From Eubacteriales bacterium (GTDB taxonomy: Bacteria > Bacillota > Clostridia > Lachnospirales > Lachnospiraceae), in contig JAUNSV010000009.1 of the NCBI GenBank assembly GCA_030539055.1, forward strand, positions 1 to 49,585: DNA of 49,585 bases, in the 5' to 3' direction. Under the pieces are notes generated by a model, which was not told the DNA's origin, did no database searches, and was given only the letters and a program-made list of their open reading frames with translations. This document shows positions 36,212 to 44,666 of this stretch, piece by piece; position 1 is the first letter of the stretch; each line of letters opens with the position of its first letter. The position numbers were made by a program, and so were the translations under genes.

Positions 36212-38386
36212 CTATTCACTTTCAATTAAATTATAATATATATTTTTATTTGAGTATAGCTCATTATGATTTCCTTGTTCCACAATTTTGCCTTTATCAA
36301 TAACAATAATTGTTTCACAATCTCTAACAGTTGATAATCTGTGAGCAATTATTATACAAGTAATATTACGATTTTTAATATTATCAATTATATTTTTTTC
36401 TGTTATAGCATCTAGTGCAGAAGTAGCTTCATCTAAAATAATAATAGATGGGTTAGTTGCAAGCATTCGTGCAATTTCTATTCTTTGCCTTTCTCCACCA
36501 GAAAAATCATTTCCCTTATCTTTTACTATATGTTGATAACCATTTGATCTATTTAAAATAATATTATCTATACAAGCATCCTTTGCTGCTCTAACCATAT
36601 CATCATCACTTATTGTTTGATCCCACATTTTAATATTATTTGCTATAGTATCATGAAAAAGAAGAATTTCTTGATCACAAATAGAAAGAGAAGATGAAAA
36701 AACAGTTTTATCTATTTCCGATAATTCTTTATTATCATAAAGTATGCTTCCTTTTGTTGGATAATATAGTGATGAAATTAATTGTGCCAAAGTAGATTTT
36801 CCGCATCCAGAAGATCCAACTATAGCTATTCTTTCACCTTTTTTTATACTTATATTAATATCACTCAATACTTCATTAGAAAATTTTGAATATGAAAAAG
36901 ATACATTTTTTATTTCTATATTTCCATCAAGTTTTTTATATTCTAAATTTTCATTTATATCATCTTTTAATACAATACTATCATTTTTATATGTCATTAT
37001 ATCTTCAATTCGTTCCATACTTGTACGCATTTCTTGAATAGTTTGATTAGCTTGAATTATAGACATACATGGGCTTGTAAAAGATGAAAGAAGCGTTTGA
37101 AAAGCAAGCACCATACCAACAGAGAATTGGTTATTTATTACAAAAAATACAGAAAGAATTAAAATAGTAGTGTTTGATATATGAAAAATAATTTGTGGTA
37201 TAAGACCAAGATATTGATTTAATTTAATATATTTTACATTATCATTGTTTACACTCATTTGGTATCCAGACCATTTTTCAAAATAAGCATTTTCTGCACC
37301 ACTTGATTTTATAGTTTCTATCATATCAATACCAGTAACTGTGCAACTTGCAAGTTTTCCATTATTTTGTGCTTTTACTCTTGTTAAATTAATTCTTAAT
37401 TTTGATATTACTCTAGACATAATCAAATTAATAAAAACAGATAATACTCCAATTATAGTAAGTATTAAACTATATCGAATCATAATTACAAGATAAAATA
37501 TTAATAAAATAAAATTAATAAAAAGAGGAGATAAAGTATTGATCAATATAGAAGCAATTGATTCATTTTCATTTTGCCTTTGAACCAAGTCTCCACTCAT
37601 ATGCTCAGCAAAAAAACTCATAGGTAAGTACAGTATTTTATTTATAAAAGAAGTGTTTGCTACAATAGCAAACCTACCCGCAATTTGTAAAGATAATTTA
37701 CTTTTACACGCACTCATTATTATTTCAAATAAACTTATGATTGAAAGAGAAATTAAAAATGGAAGAACTAATTCATCAGAGTTTTTATTTAAAATATAAT
37801 CCAAAAAAATCCTTTGAAATCCTGGTTTAATAAAACCAATAATAGAAGAAATGATATAAGCAAAAAGAATAATTAAAATTGCACTAAAAGAATTATTTAA
37901 TCTTTTTATAGCATAAGAAATAATACTTTTTTGTTTTCCATTAGTAACAAACTCTTTTGATGGATTAAATAATAAGCAGGAGCCATCATACATTTTTATA
38001 AAATCATTTATATCTACTTTTATTTTCCCTTTACTTGGACTATTAATTATTGCATAATCCTTTTTAATTCCACATAAAACTACAAATTGATTATTCAAAT
38101 TAATAATTAAAGGGTAATATGCTTCTTCTTTTAATTCCTTTATAGAAAAAGACTTTTGCTGTGCAATTAAATTATAGCTTTCTGCTGCTTTTATTAAGCT
38201 ATTTACATTTGTTCCATTTCTATCGATTAAGCAATCATTTCGTAAATTATCGAGTGGAATCCACAAATTATAATATGATAGTATCATAGCTAAAGAAGCT
38301 ACTCCACTTTCAAGATTATTCATTTGCATTACAATAGGAACTTTTACTATGCAATTTTTTTTTGGTTTTTTTATGAATAATTTCAT
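36212..38386 (-). CDS. NHLM-type export ABC transporter with degenerate C39 peptidase domain
   Basis: A 724-residue exporter with an N-terminal C39 peptidase-like domain (about 15-145), a six-helix membrane domain (about 160-450) and an ATPase domain (Walker A GSSGCGKST, signature FSGGERQR, Walker B IIILDEATSALD). Family members read QMEAVECGAA at the catalytic cysteine; this protein reads QMNNLESGVAS, with Ser27 in place of Cys. The catalytic His is Gln100 (NNQFVV for NHFVV) and the Asp is Ser116 (INSPSKG for INDPAKG). Only the oxyanion Gln21 remains. The domain is otherwise well kept, so it probably still binds cargo, like the C39-like domain of HlyB, but cannot cleave a leader. It lies 10 nt after the HlyD-like gene. 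Confidence 0.9.
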   Translation of the reverse strand: MKLFIKKPKKNCIVKVPIVMQMNNLESGVASLAMILSYYNLWIPLDNLRNDCLIDRNGTNVNSLIKAAESYNLIAQQKSFSIKELKEEAYYPLIINLNNQFVVLCGIKKDYAIINSPSKGKIKVDINDFIKMYDGSCLLFNPSKEFVTNGKQKSIISYAIKRLNNSFSAILIILFAYIISSIIGFIKPGFQRIFLDYILNKNSDELVLPFLISLSIISLFEIIMSACKSKLSLQIAGRFAIVANTSFINKILYLPMSFFAEHMSGDLVQRQNENESIASILINTLSPLFINFILLIFYLVIMIRYSLILTIIGVLSVFINLIMSRVISKLRINLTRVKAQNNGKLASCTVTGIDMIETIKSSGAENAYFEKWSGYQMSVNNDNVKYIKLNQYLGLIPQIIFHISNTTILILSVFFVINNQFSVGMVLAFQTLLSSFTSPCMSIIQANQTIQEMRTSMERIEDIMTYKNDSIVLKDDINENLEYKKLDGNIEIKNVSFSYSKFSNEVLSDINISIKKGERIAIVGSSGCGKSTLAQLISSLYYPTKGSILYDNKELSEIDKTVFSSSLSICDQEILLFHDTIANNIKMWDQTISDDDMVRAAKDACIDNIILNRSNGYQHIVKDKGNDFSGGERQRIEIARMLATNPSIIILDEATSALDAITEKNIIDNIKNRNITCIIIAHRLSTVRDCETIIVIDKGKIVEQGNHNELYSNKNIYYNLIESE

Positions 38387-38396
38387 TTTTATACCT

Positions 38397-38885
38397 TTAA
38401 TTAATAAGCATAGAAATTATTTTTTTTCTTTCTACTGTTATACTCACTTGTACTGGCCCTTTTTCTAATTCTTTGTCTGTTTTAAGTTCTATATGATAAT
38501 ACCAATTATTTTTTTCTACTCCTACAGCATAAAGGCTATATGCATCATTATTTAAATGCTCTTTAATATTATCATACGACATTGGAGTAGAGTCTAATAA
38601 AATAATTTTGGCATTAACATCTTCTACAATAGCACTTTGATTACTTTTTAGCATAGAAAAATCACTTTCAGATAAAAAGCAACAAACAGTGCCATCATTT
38701 TCCACAATCCCCTCAGAAATTACAACTGTTTCAATAGAACCAAAAAAACTATAAATTATACATCCAACTATAAGAACAAATATGGACAAAAAAATCAACC
38801 ATACACTAGGAGATGTGGTAGCAAAATAATTATCTAAACTTTCTGGAGATACTATAATTCTTTTATCCTTATTTTTTTCATTCAT
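38397..38885 (-). CDS. Short HlyD-like NHLM secretion protein
   Basis: A 162-residue single-span membrane protein. The N-terminus, with SPESLDNYFATTSPSVWL, a hydrophobic helix at about 28-52 and GSIETVVISEGIV, matches the start of NHLM-system HlyD-family adaptors. The product then lacks the long coiled-coil hairpin and most of the barrel domain of typical adaptors, and ends after about 110 extracytoplasmic residues. No frameshift or stop explains this; the reading frame ends normally and the exporter starts 10 nt later. It looks like a reduced adaptor suited to a single-membrane cell. AAAGG precedes the ATG. An attenuator hairpin separates it from the peptide gene. Confidence 0.75.
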   Translation of the reverse strand: MNEKNKDKRIIVSPESLDNYFATTSPSVWLIFLSIFVLIVGCIIYSFFGSIETVVISEGIVENDGTVCCFLSESDFSMLKSNQSAIVEDVNAKIILLDSTPMSYDNIKEHLNNDAYSLYAVGVEKNNWYYHIELKTDKELEKGPVQVSITVERKKIISMLIN

Positions 38886-38899
38886 ATTTTATCCTTTTT

Positions 38900-38936
38900 A
38901 AAAAAATAATACGATACCCAGTTAAGGTATCGTATT
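38900..38936 (-). terminator. Intercistronic terminator/attenuator after the Cys-rich peptide
   Basis: Perfect 11-bp stem (arms at 38936-38926 and 38918-38908, minus strand) with a 7-nt loop, followed by a run of seven U. It lies between the peptide stop (38996) and the HlyD-like start (38885). No new promoter is evident behind it, so read-through would feed the exporter genes while most transcripts end after the peptide. That is the usual arrangement for an abundant small peptide and its less abundant exporter. Confidence 0.82.
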
Positions 38937-38995
38937 AAGATATTTATTAGATCACAATTAATAATCTAATTCAATACACCTAACAATAAATTCAA

Positions 38996-39154
38996 TTAAC
39001 ATTTTTGAACTTTGTCTCTAGTAGTATCAATTAATCCATGACAACTAGGGCATTCAAAAGATTCAACACCAATATACATTTCATCATCTACACAAGTAGC
39101 ACATTTAGGGCAAGACCAACAAGAACCACAACTAGAATTATTATCCTTATACAT
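38996..39154 (-). CDS. 52-residue cysteine-rich peptide, probable exporter cargo
   Basis: A short gene read from the minus strand. It starts with ATG at 39154 after AAGGAGG (8-nt gap), with a promoter just upstream. The peptide has eight cysteines: Cys9, 12, 15, 18 and 21 at exact three-residue spacing (CGSCWSCPKCATC), then Cys35 and Cys38 in ECPSCHG, and a C-terminal Cys52. The N-terminus is short and hydrophilic (MYKDNNSS), with no Gly-Gly or Gly-Ala leader site and no signal peptide. The CPKC and CPSCHG knuckles could bind zinc or iron. It heads the operon with the HlyD-like protein, two NHLM exporters and cysteine desulfurase, so it is probably their substrate. I do not recognise a named family; a small zinc-ribbon protein or regulator is the main alternative. 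Confidence 0.8.
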   Translation of the reverse strand: MYKDNNSSCGSCWSCPKCATCVDDEMYIGVESFECPSCHGLIDTTRDKVQKC

Positions 39155-39186
39155 ATACTTATCCTCCTTGATTTATATATATTCAT

Positions 39187-39215
39187 ATAATAAATGAATG
39201 TTATTTATAAGTCAA
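39187..39215 (-). promoter_or_regulatory. Promoter of the peptide-export operon
   Basis: Minus-strand TTGACT (39215-39210), a 17-nt spacer and TATTAT (39192-39187). The predicted start, near 39180, leaves a leader of about 25 nt with a strong AAGGAGG site. No operator or peptide-pheromone box could be recognised. Confidence 0.75.
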
Positions 39216-39277
39216 TAAAAATTTAATTAAGATTTTCTTAAGAAATATTTATATAAATGTACAATTTTTATTATATC

Positions 39278-39306
39278 TTGAATACACATTTTGATTGTGT
39301 TATAAT
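39278..39306 (+). promoter_or_regulatory. Promoter for ileS
   Basis: TTGAAT (39278-39283), a 17-nt spacer and a perfect TATAAT (39301-39306). The leader of about 135 nt up to the ileS ATG is AT-rich. I looked for a T-box (AGGGTGG-type antiterminator motif and a terminator), which is common before ileS in Firmicutes, and found none. Confidence 0.65.
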
Positions 39307-39448
39307 TAAATAAATAAAATATATGTTTAATATAATAATAAATAACAAGGATTAAATTAATAAAACAAACTAAGAAAATATTAATAAGAAAATAAGTATA
39401 ATTTTTTTTTGATAATTGATATTATTTTACATAAAAATAGGAGAGTAT

Positions 39449-42400
39449 ATGTTCAAGAAAGTTGATACTGATTTAAATTTTGTTGATAGAGAAAAAAGAA
39501 TTGAAGAATTTTGGAAAAAAGAAGAAATATTTGAAAAATCTATAAATGAAAGAGATAAAAAAAATTCTTATGTATTTTTTGATGGTCCTCCCACAGCAAA
39601 TGGCAAGCCACATATAGGGCATGTAGAAACAAGAGCTTTTAAAGACTTAATCCCAAGGTATCATGCAATGAAAGGATCATTTGTACCACGAAAAGCTGGC
39701 TGGGACACACATGGACTACCAGTTGAGCTTGAAGTAGAAAAATCACTTGGCATAAATGGCAAGGATCAAATAGAAGAGTATGGTATAGAACCTTTTATAG
39801 ATCAATGCAAAAAAAATGTGTGGAAATATAAATCAATGTGGGAAGATTTTTCTTTTAAAGTAGGTTTTTGGGCTGATATGGATAATCCATATGTTACATA
39901 TTATGATGATTATATTGAATCAGAGTGGTGGGCTTTAAAAGAAATATATGATAAAAGTCTTTTGTATAAAAGCTTTAAAATAGTACCATATTGTCCTCGC
40001 TGTGGAACTCCTCTTTCTTCTCATGAAGTAGCACAAGGATACAAAGATGTAGTAGATACTACAGCAATTGTAAAATTTAAAGTAAAAAATGAGAATGCTT
40101 ATTTTCTTGCTTGGACAACTACACCTTGGACTCTGCCATCAAATATGGCACTTTGTTTAAATGCTGATTTTGAATATGTGAAAGTAAAATGTGTAGATGG
40201 ATATACTTATTATTTAGCTAAAGAGTTGTGCGATAAAATATTTGACAAATTAAAAGAAGAGTATAATACAAATGAAACATATGAAATATTAGAATCTTTT
40301 AAAGGCAGTGAATTAGAGTATAAAGAGTATGAACCACTATTTGATTATAGTGTAAATTCAGTTAAAAAACAAAATAAAAAAGCAAATATTATCACATGCG
40401 ATTCTTATGTAACACTTGGGGAGGGAACTGGAATTGTACATATGGCACCTGCATTTGGTGAAGATGATGCAAGAGTATGCAAAAAATATGATATAGCTTT
40501 TGTTCAATTTGTAGATGAAAAAGGTTGCCTTACTAAAGAAACAGATTATGAGGGCTTATATGTAAAAAAAGCAAATGAAAAAATAATTGTAGATTTAGAA
40601 AAGAAAGGTAAAATTTTTTCACTTATAAAAATGAAGCATTCATATCCACATTGCTGGAGATGCAACACTCCTCTTATTTATTATGCAAGGGAGTCTTGGT
40701 TTATAAAGATGACACAAGTAAAAGAAGATTTAATAAAAAATAATAACACTATAAATTGGTATCCAGATAATATAGGTAAAGGCAGATTTGGAGACTGGAT
40801 ACAAAATGTGCAAGATTGGGGCATATCAAGAAATAGATATTGGGGAACTCCTCTTCCTATTTGGGAAGATGAAGATGGCAACAAACAAATAATAGGATCA
40901 AGAAAAGAATTAAAAGAATTATATGAAGAATATTACAACGATTTAGGTAAAAAAAATAATGAAGAGCATATTGATATAGATAAAATAGAATTACATAGAC
41001 CTTTTATTGATAAAGTTAATATTAAATCAAAAGTATCAAATAAAAAAATGACTAGAGTAAAAGAAGTTATAGATTGTTGGTTTGACTCAGGTGCTATGCC
41101 ATTTGCTCAACATCATTATCCATTTGAAAATAAGGAATTATTTGAAAAAGAATTCCCTGCTCAATTTATATGCGAAGCAGTTGACCAAACGAGAGGTTGG
41201 TTTTATTCTTTACTAGCAGAATCAACTTTATTATTTAATAAATCTTGTTTTGAAAATGTACTAGTACTTGGTCATGTGACAGATGAGAATGGTCAAAAAA
41301 TGTCTAAAACTAAGGGCAATGCTGTAGACCCTATGGAAGCATTAAATAAATATGGCTCCGATGCAATCAGATGGTTTTTTTATATTAATTCTGCACCTTG
41401 GCTACCAAAAAGATTTTCAGATAAAAATGTGCAAGAGGGTCAAAATAAATTTTTAGCAACACTTCAAAATGTATATGCTTTTTTTGTGCTATATGCAAAT
41501 ATAGATGAATTTAATCCAAAAATTCATATTGGCAATACATCTAAATTAACTATTATGGATGAATGGTTAATTTCTAAATTAAATAATTTAATTAAAGAAG
41601 TTGATGATGATTTATCAAATTATAGGATTACAGAAAGTGCAAACAAACTTTTAAAATTTGTAGATGATTTATCAAATTGGTATGTAAGAAGAAATAGAGA
41701 CAGGTTTTGGGCAAAAGGGATGGAGGATGATAAAAAAATTGCTTATAGTATTTTATATTATACATTAATACAATTTGCAAAATTAATAGCTCCATTTACT
41801 CCTTTTATAGCAGAAGAAATATATAATAATTTAGTTTTATCTTGCTATAAAGAAGATGAAATATTATCATTTTACAATGGACAAAAAATGACAGTAAAAA
41901 AATCAATTCACTTACTAGAGTATCCATTATCAAATAATTCATTAATAAATAAAGAATTGGAGCAAGTAATGGATGAAGCTATTTTAATTTGTGAGCTTGG
42001 TAGAAGTTGTAGGAACGAAGCGAATATAAAAAACAGACAGCCATTACAAAAAATGTTAATTAAAGCAAATGTAAATTTAAGTACTTTTTATATAGATATA
42101 ATAAAAAATGAATTAAATATTAAGGAGATAATTCAAAAAGAGGATTTATCTGAATATACATCTTATATTTTTAAACCACAATTAAAAACGCTAGGTCCAA
42201 AGTATGGAAAATTGATAAATAATATTAAAGAAGCATTAAACAAATTAGATACTTCTATATCTTATAATGAATTAAAGAAAAATGGTTTTATTAATTTAAA
42301 AATAGATAGTGAAAATACAATCAAATTGGAAGAAAATGATATTATAATAGATTCTTCAAAAAAGGAGGGTTTTATTACTTCAGTCGATGGAACTACAACA

Positions 42401-42697
42401 GTAGTACTAGATACAAATTTAGATGATAATTTAATAGAAGAGGGTTTCATACGAGAGATAGTATCTAAAATTCAAACTATGAGAAAAGAAGCAAGTTTTG
42501 AAGTAATGGATTTAATAAATGTATATATTTACAATAATACAAAAATTGAACAATTAATAGAAAAATACAAAGATACTATTTTAAGAGAGATAATGTCTAA
42601 AGAAGTATTTACTACTAATCCAAAAAAGGATATATATACAAAAGAATGGGATATAAATAAAGAGAGTGTAACAATTAGTATAGAAGTAATAAAATAA
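39449..42697 (+). CDS. ileS: Isoleucyl-tRNA synthetase (type 2-like)
   Basis: Charges tRNA-Ile and edits misactivated valine. The 1082-residue class I enzyme has HIGH (55-58) in FFDGPPTANGKPHIGHVETR-type context (split here by position) and KMSKT (617-621). The editing domain includes AWTTTPWTLPSN and WDTHGLPVE, followed by the C-terminal anticodon domain and a long tail. FDGPPTANG, rather than the HDGPPYANG of ordinary bacterial enzymes, together with the length, indicates the eukaryote-like type 2 enzyme, a group associated with mupirocin insensitivity. I set the start at 39449 because AGGAG ends 5 nt before it; the in-frame ATG at 39416 lacks a ribosome binding site. rfbA follows 18 nt later. 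Confidence 0.95.
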   Translation: MFKKVDTDLNFVDREKRIEEFWKKEEIFEKSINERDKKNSYVFFDGPPTANGKPHIGHVETRAFKDLIPRYHAMKGSFVPRKAGWDTHGLPVELEVEKSLGINGKDQIEEYGIEPFIDQCKKNVWKYKSMWEDFSFKVGFWADMDNPYVTYYDDYIESEWWALKEIYDKSLLYKSFKIVPYCPRCGTPLSSHEVAQGYKDVVDTTAIVKFKVKNENAYFLAWTTTPWTLPSNMALCLNADFEYVKVKCVDGYTYYLAKELCDKIFDKLKEEYNTNETYEILESFKGSELEYKEYEPLFDYSVNSVKKQNKKANIITCDSYVTLGEGTGIVHMAPAFGEDDARVCKKYDIAFVQFVDEKGCLTKETDYEGLYVKKANEKIIVDLEKKGKIFSLIKMKHSYPHCWRCNTPLIYYARESWFIKMTQVKEDLIKNNNTINWYPDNIGKGRFGDWIQNVQDWGISRNRYWGTPLPIWEDEDGNKQIIGSRKELKELYEEYYNDLGKKNNEEHIDIDKIELHRPFIDKVNIKSKVSNKKMTRVKEVIDCWFDSGAMPFAQHHYPFENKELFEKEFPAQFICEAVDQTRGWFYSLLAESTLLFNKSCFENVLVLGHVTDENGQKMSKTKGNAVDPMEALNKYGSDAIRWFFYINSAPWLPKRFSDKNVQEGQNKFLATLQNVYAFFVLYANIDEFNPKIHIGNTSKLTIMDEWLISKLNNLIKEVDDDLSNYRITESANKLLKFVDDLSNWYVRRNRDRFWAKGMEDDKKIAYSILYYTLIQFAKLIAPFTPFIAEEIYNNLVLSCYKEDEILSFYNGQKMTVKKSIHLLEYPLSNNSLINKELEQVMDEAILICELGRSCRNEANIKNRQPLQKMLIKANVNLSTFYIDIIKNELNIKEIIQKEDLSEYTSYIFKPQLKTLGPKYGKLINNIKEALNKLDTSISYNELKKNGFINLKIDSENTIKLEENDIIIDSSKKEGFITSVDGTTTVVLDTNLDDNLIEEGFIREIVSKIQTMRKEASFEVMDLINVYIYNNTKIEQLIEKYKDTILREIMSKEVFTTNPKKDIYTKEWDINKESVTISIEVIK

Positions 42698-42715
42698 ATT
42701 AAGAAAGGATTACTT

Positions 42716-43594
42716 ATGAAAGGAATAATACTTGCAGGTGGTTCTGGCACAAGGCTTTATCCACTAACAAAAGTTACATCAAAGCAACTTCTACCAATTT
42801 ATGATAAACCAATGATTTATTATCCATTATCTGTACTCATGAATGCAAAAATTAAAGATATATTGATTATTTCTACACCACAAGATACAGACAGGTTTAA
42901 AGAATTATTGGGAGATGGAAATCAATTTGGCATAAATTTGTCGTATAAAGTGCAACCTAAACCAGAGGGATTAGCTCAAGCTTTTATTATTGGTGAAGAA
43001 TTTATACGAGGCGATTCTTGCTCTATGATACTAGGAGATAATATTTTTTATGGGCACGGATTTGCAAAATTAAGTGAAGAAGCAGCTAAAAGGAAGAGTG
43101 GAGCGACAGTATTTGGTTATTATGTAGATGACCCAGAGCGATTTGGAATAGTAGAATTTGATAATAATAATAGAGCAATTTCTATTGAAGAAAAACCAAA
43201 AAATCCAAAATCAAATTATGCTGTTACTGGCTTATATTTTTATGATGAAAAAGTAGTAGAGTATGCAAAAAGTTTAAAACCATCTAAAAGAGGTGAGTTA
43301 GAAATTACCGATTTGAATAGAATATATTTGCAAAATGGACAATTAAATGTTGAAGTATTGGGAAAAGGATACACTTGGCTAGATACAGGGACACATGAAT
43401 CATTAGTAGATGCAACTAATTTTGTTCATACAATAGAAATTCATGAGCATAGGAAAATAGCTTGCTTAGAAGAGATAGCATATGCAAACTCTTGGATAAG
43501 CAAAGAAAAAATAGAAGAAGCATATGAAACATATAAAAAGAATGAGTATGGTAGATACTTAAGAGAAATAATAGATGGCAAATTCTTAAATTAA
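42716..43594 (+). CDS. rfbA: Glucose-1-phosphate thymidylyltransferase
   Basis: First step of dTDP-rhamnose synthesis: makes dTDP-glucose from glucose-1-phosphate and dTTP. The 292-residue product has the N-terminal nucleotide-binding signature [11 protein letters not shown] (8-18), [20 protein letters not shown], the metal-binding LGDN and the [20 protein letters not shown] block. The length is that of RmlA. An AAAGGA ribosome binding site precedes the ATG. It heads a cluster with rfbB and rfbD that feeds cell-surface polysaccharide; no rfbC lies among them. Confidence 0.97.
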   Translation: MKGIILAGGSGTRLYPLTKVTSKQLLPIYDKPMIYYPLSVLMNAKIKDILIISTPQDTDRFKELLGDGNQFGINLSYKVQPKPEGLAQAFIIGEEFIRGDSCSMILGDNIFYGHGFAKLSEEAAKRKSGATVFGYYVDDPERFGIVEFDNNNRAISIEEKPKNPKSNYAVTGLYFYDEKVVEYAKSLKPSKRGELEITDLNRIYLQNGQLNVEVLGKGYTWLDTGTHESLVDATNFVHTIEIHEHRKIACLEEIAYANSWISKEKIEEAYETYKKNEYGRYLREIIDGKFLN

Positions 43595-43629
43595 AATCAT
43601 ATTGTAATTTAAATAATAAGGAGCATTAT

Positions 43630-44652
43630 ATGAATATAATTGTAACAGGTGGAGCAGGCTTTATTGGTGGTAATTTTATGCATTATATGGTATCAAAGTA
43701 TTCAAATGATAAAATTATTTGCATTGATTGTTTAACTTATGCTGGTAATATGGAAACTCTTTCTCCATTAGAGAATAAAAAAAATTACAAATTTATTAAA
43801 GAGGATATAAGAAATAGAGATAATATTTATAAAATATTTGAAGAAGAAAAACCAGATATAATTGTAAATTTTGCAGCAGAATCACATGTAGATAGATCTG
43901 TAGAAAACCCAAGTATATTTCTTGAAACAAATATTATAGGTACAAGCGTTCTACTTGATGCATGTAAAAAGTATGGAATAAAAAGATTTCATCAAGTGTC
44001 TACAGATGAAGTGTATGGAGACTTACCACTGGATAGAAAAGATTTATTTTTTGTAGAAGATACACCGCTCCATACATCAAGCCCTTATTCATCATCAAAA
44101 GCAGCTGCAGATTTATTAACATTAGCATATCATAGAACATTTAAATTACCAGTTACAATTTCAAGATGCTCAAATAATTATGGACCCTACCATTTTCCAG
44201 AAAAATTAATACCATTAATCATTAGTAGAGCATTAAATAATGAAGAGCTTCCTGTATATGGTAAAGGAGAGAATATACGAGATTGGCTTTATGTTGAAGA
44301 TCATTGTGTAGCTATAGACTTGATTATAAGAAACGGAAAAGTTGGCGAAATTTATAATATAGGTGGGCATAATGAAAAAACCAATTTAGAAGTAGTTAAA
44401 ACTATATTAAAAGAGCTAGGAAAATCAGATTCACTAATAAAATTTGTACAAGATAGACCAGGTCATGATTTAAGATATGCTATTAACCCAGAAAAAATAC
44501 AAAAGGAACTAGCTTGGATCCCACAATATAATTTTGAAACTGGTATAAAGAAAACAATTAAATGGTATTTAGAAAATAAAACTTGGTGGGAGCATATTGT
44601 TTCAGGAGAGTATAAAAATTATTTTAATAAAATGTATTCATATAGAATGTAA
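43630..44652 (+). CDS. rfbB: dTDP-glucose 4,6-dehydratase
   Basis: NAD-dependent short-chain dehydrogenase/reductase that converts dTDP-glucose to dTDP-4-keto-6-deoxyglucose. The 340-residue product has the N-terminal Rossmann motif TGGAGFIGGNF (6-16), FAAESHVDRS, the active-site QVSTDEVYG, the YSSSKAAADLL Tyr/Lys pair and SRCSNNYGPYHFPEKLIP. The length is typical. It lies 35 nt after rfbA with an AAGGAG site and precedes rfbD. Confidence 0.97.
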   Translation: MNIIVTGGAGFIGGNFMHYMVSKYSNDKIICIDCLTYAGNMETLSPLENKKNYKFIKEDIRNRDNIYKIFEEEKPDIIVNFAAESHVDRSVENPSIFLETNIIGTSVLLDACKKYGIKRFHQVSTDEVYGDLPLDRKDLFFVEDTPLHTSSPYSSSKAAADLLTLAYHRTFKLPVTISRCSNNYGPYHFPEKLIPLIISRALNNEELPVYGKGENIRDWLYVEDHCVAIDLIIRNGKVGEIYNIGGHNEKTNLEVVKTILKELGKSDSLIKFVQDRPGHDLRYAINPEKIQKELAWIPQYNFETGIKKTIKWYLENKTWWEHIVSGEYKNYFNKMYSYRM

Positions 44653-44666
44653 TAGGAGAAAACATA

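Noticed and set aside
36212-38386. Exporter as an active leader peptidase
   Set aside because: Cys, His and Asp of the C39 triad are all substituted, and the candidate cargo has no double-glycine site.
39307-39448. T-box leader for ileS
   Set aside because: No AGGGTGG-type T-box sequence, specifier stem or terminator could be found in the 140-nt AT-rich leader.
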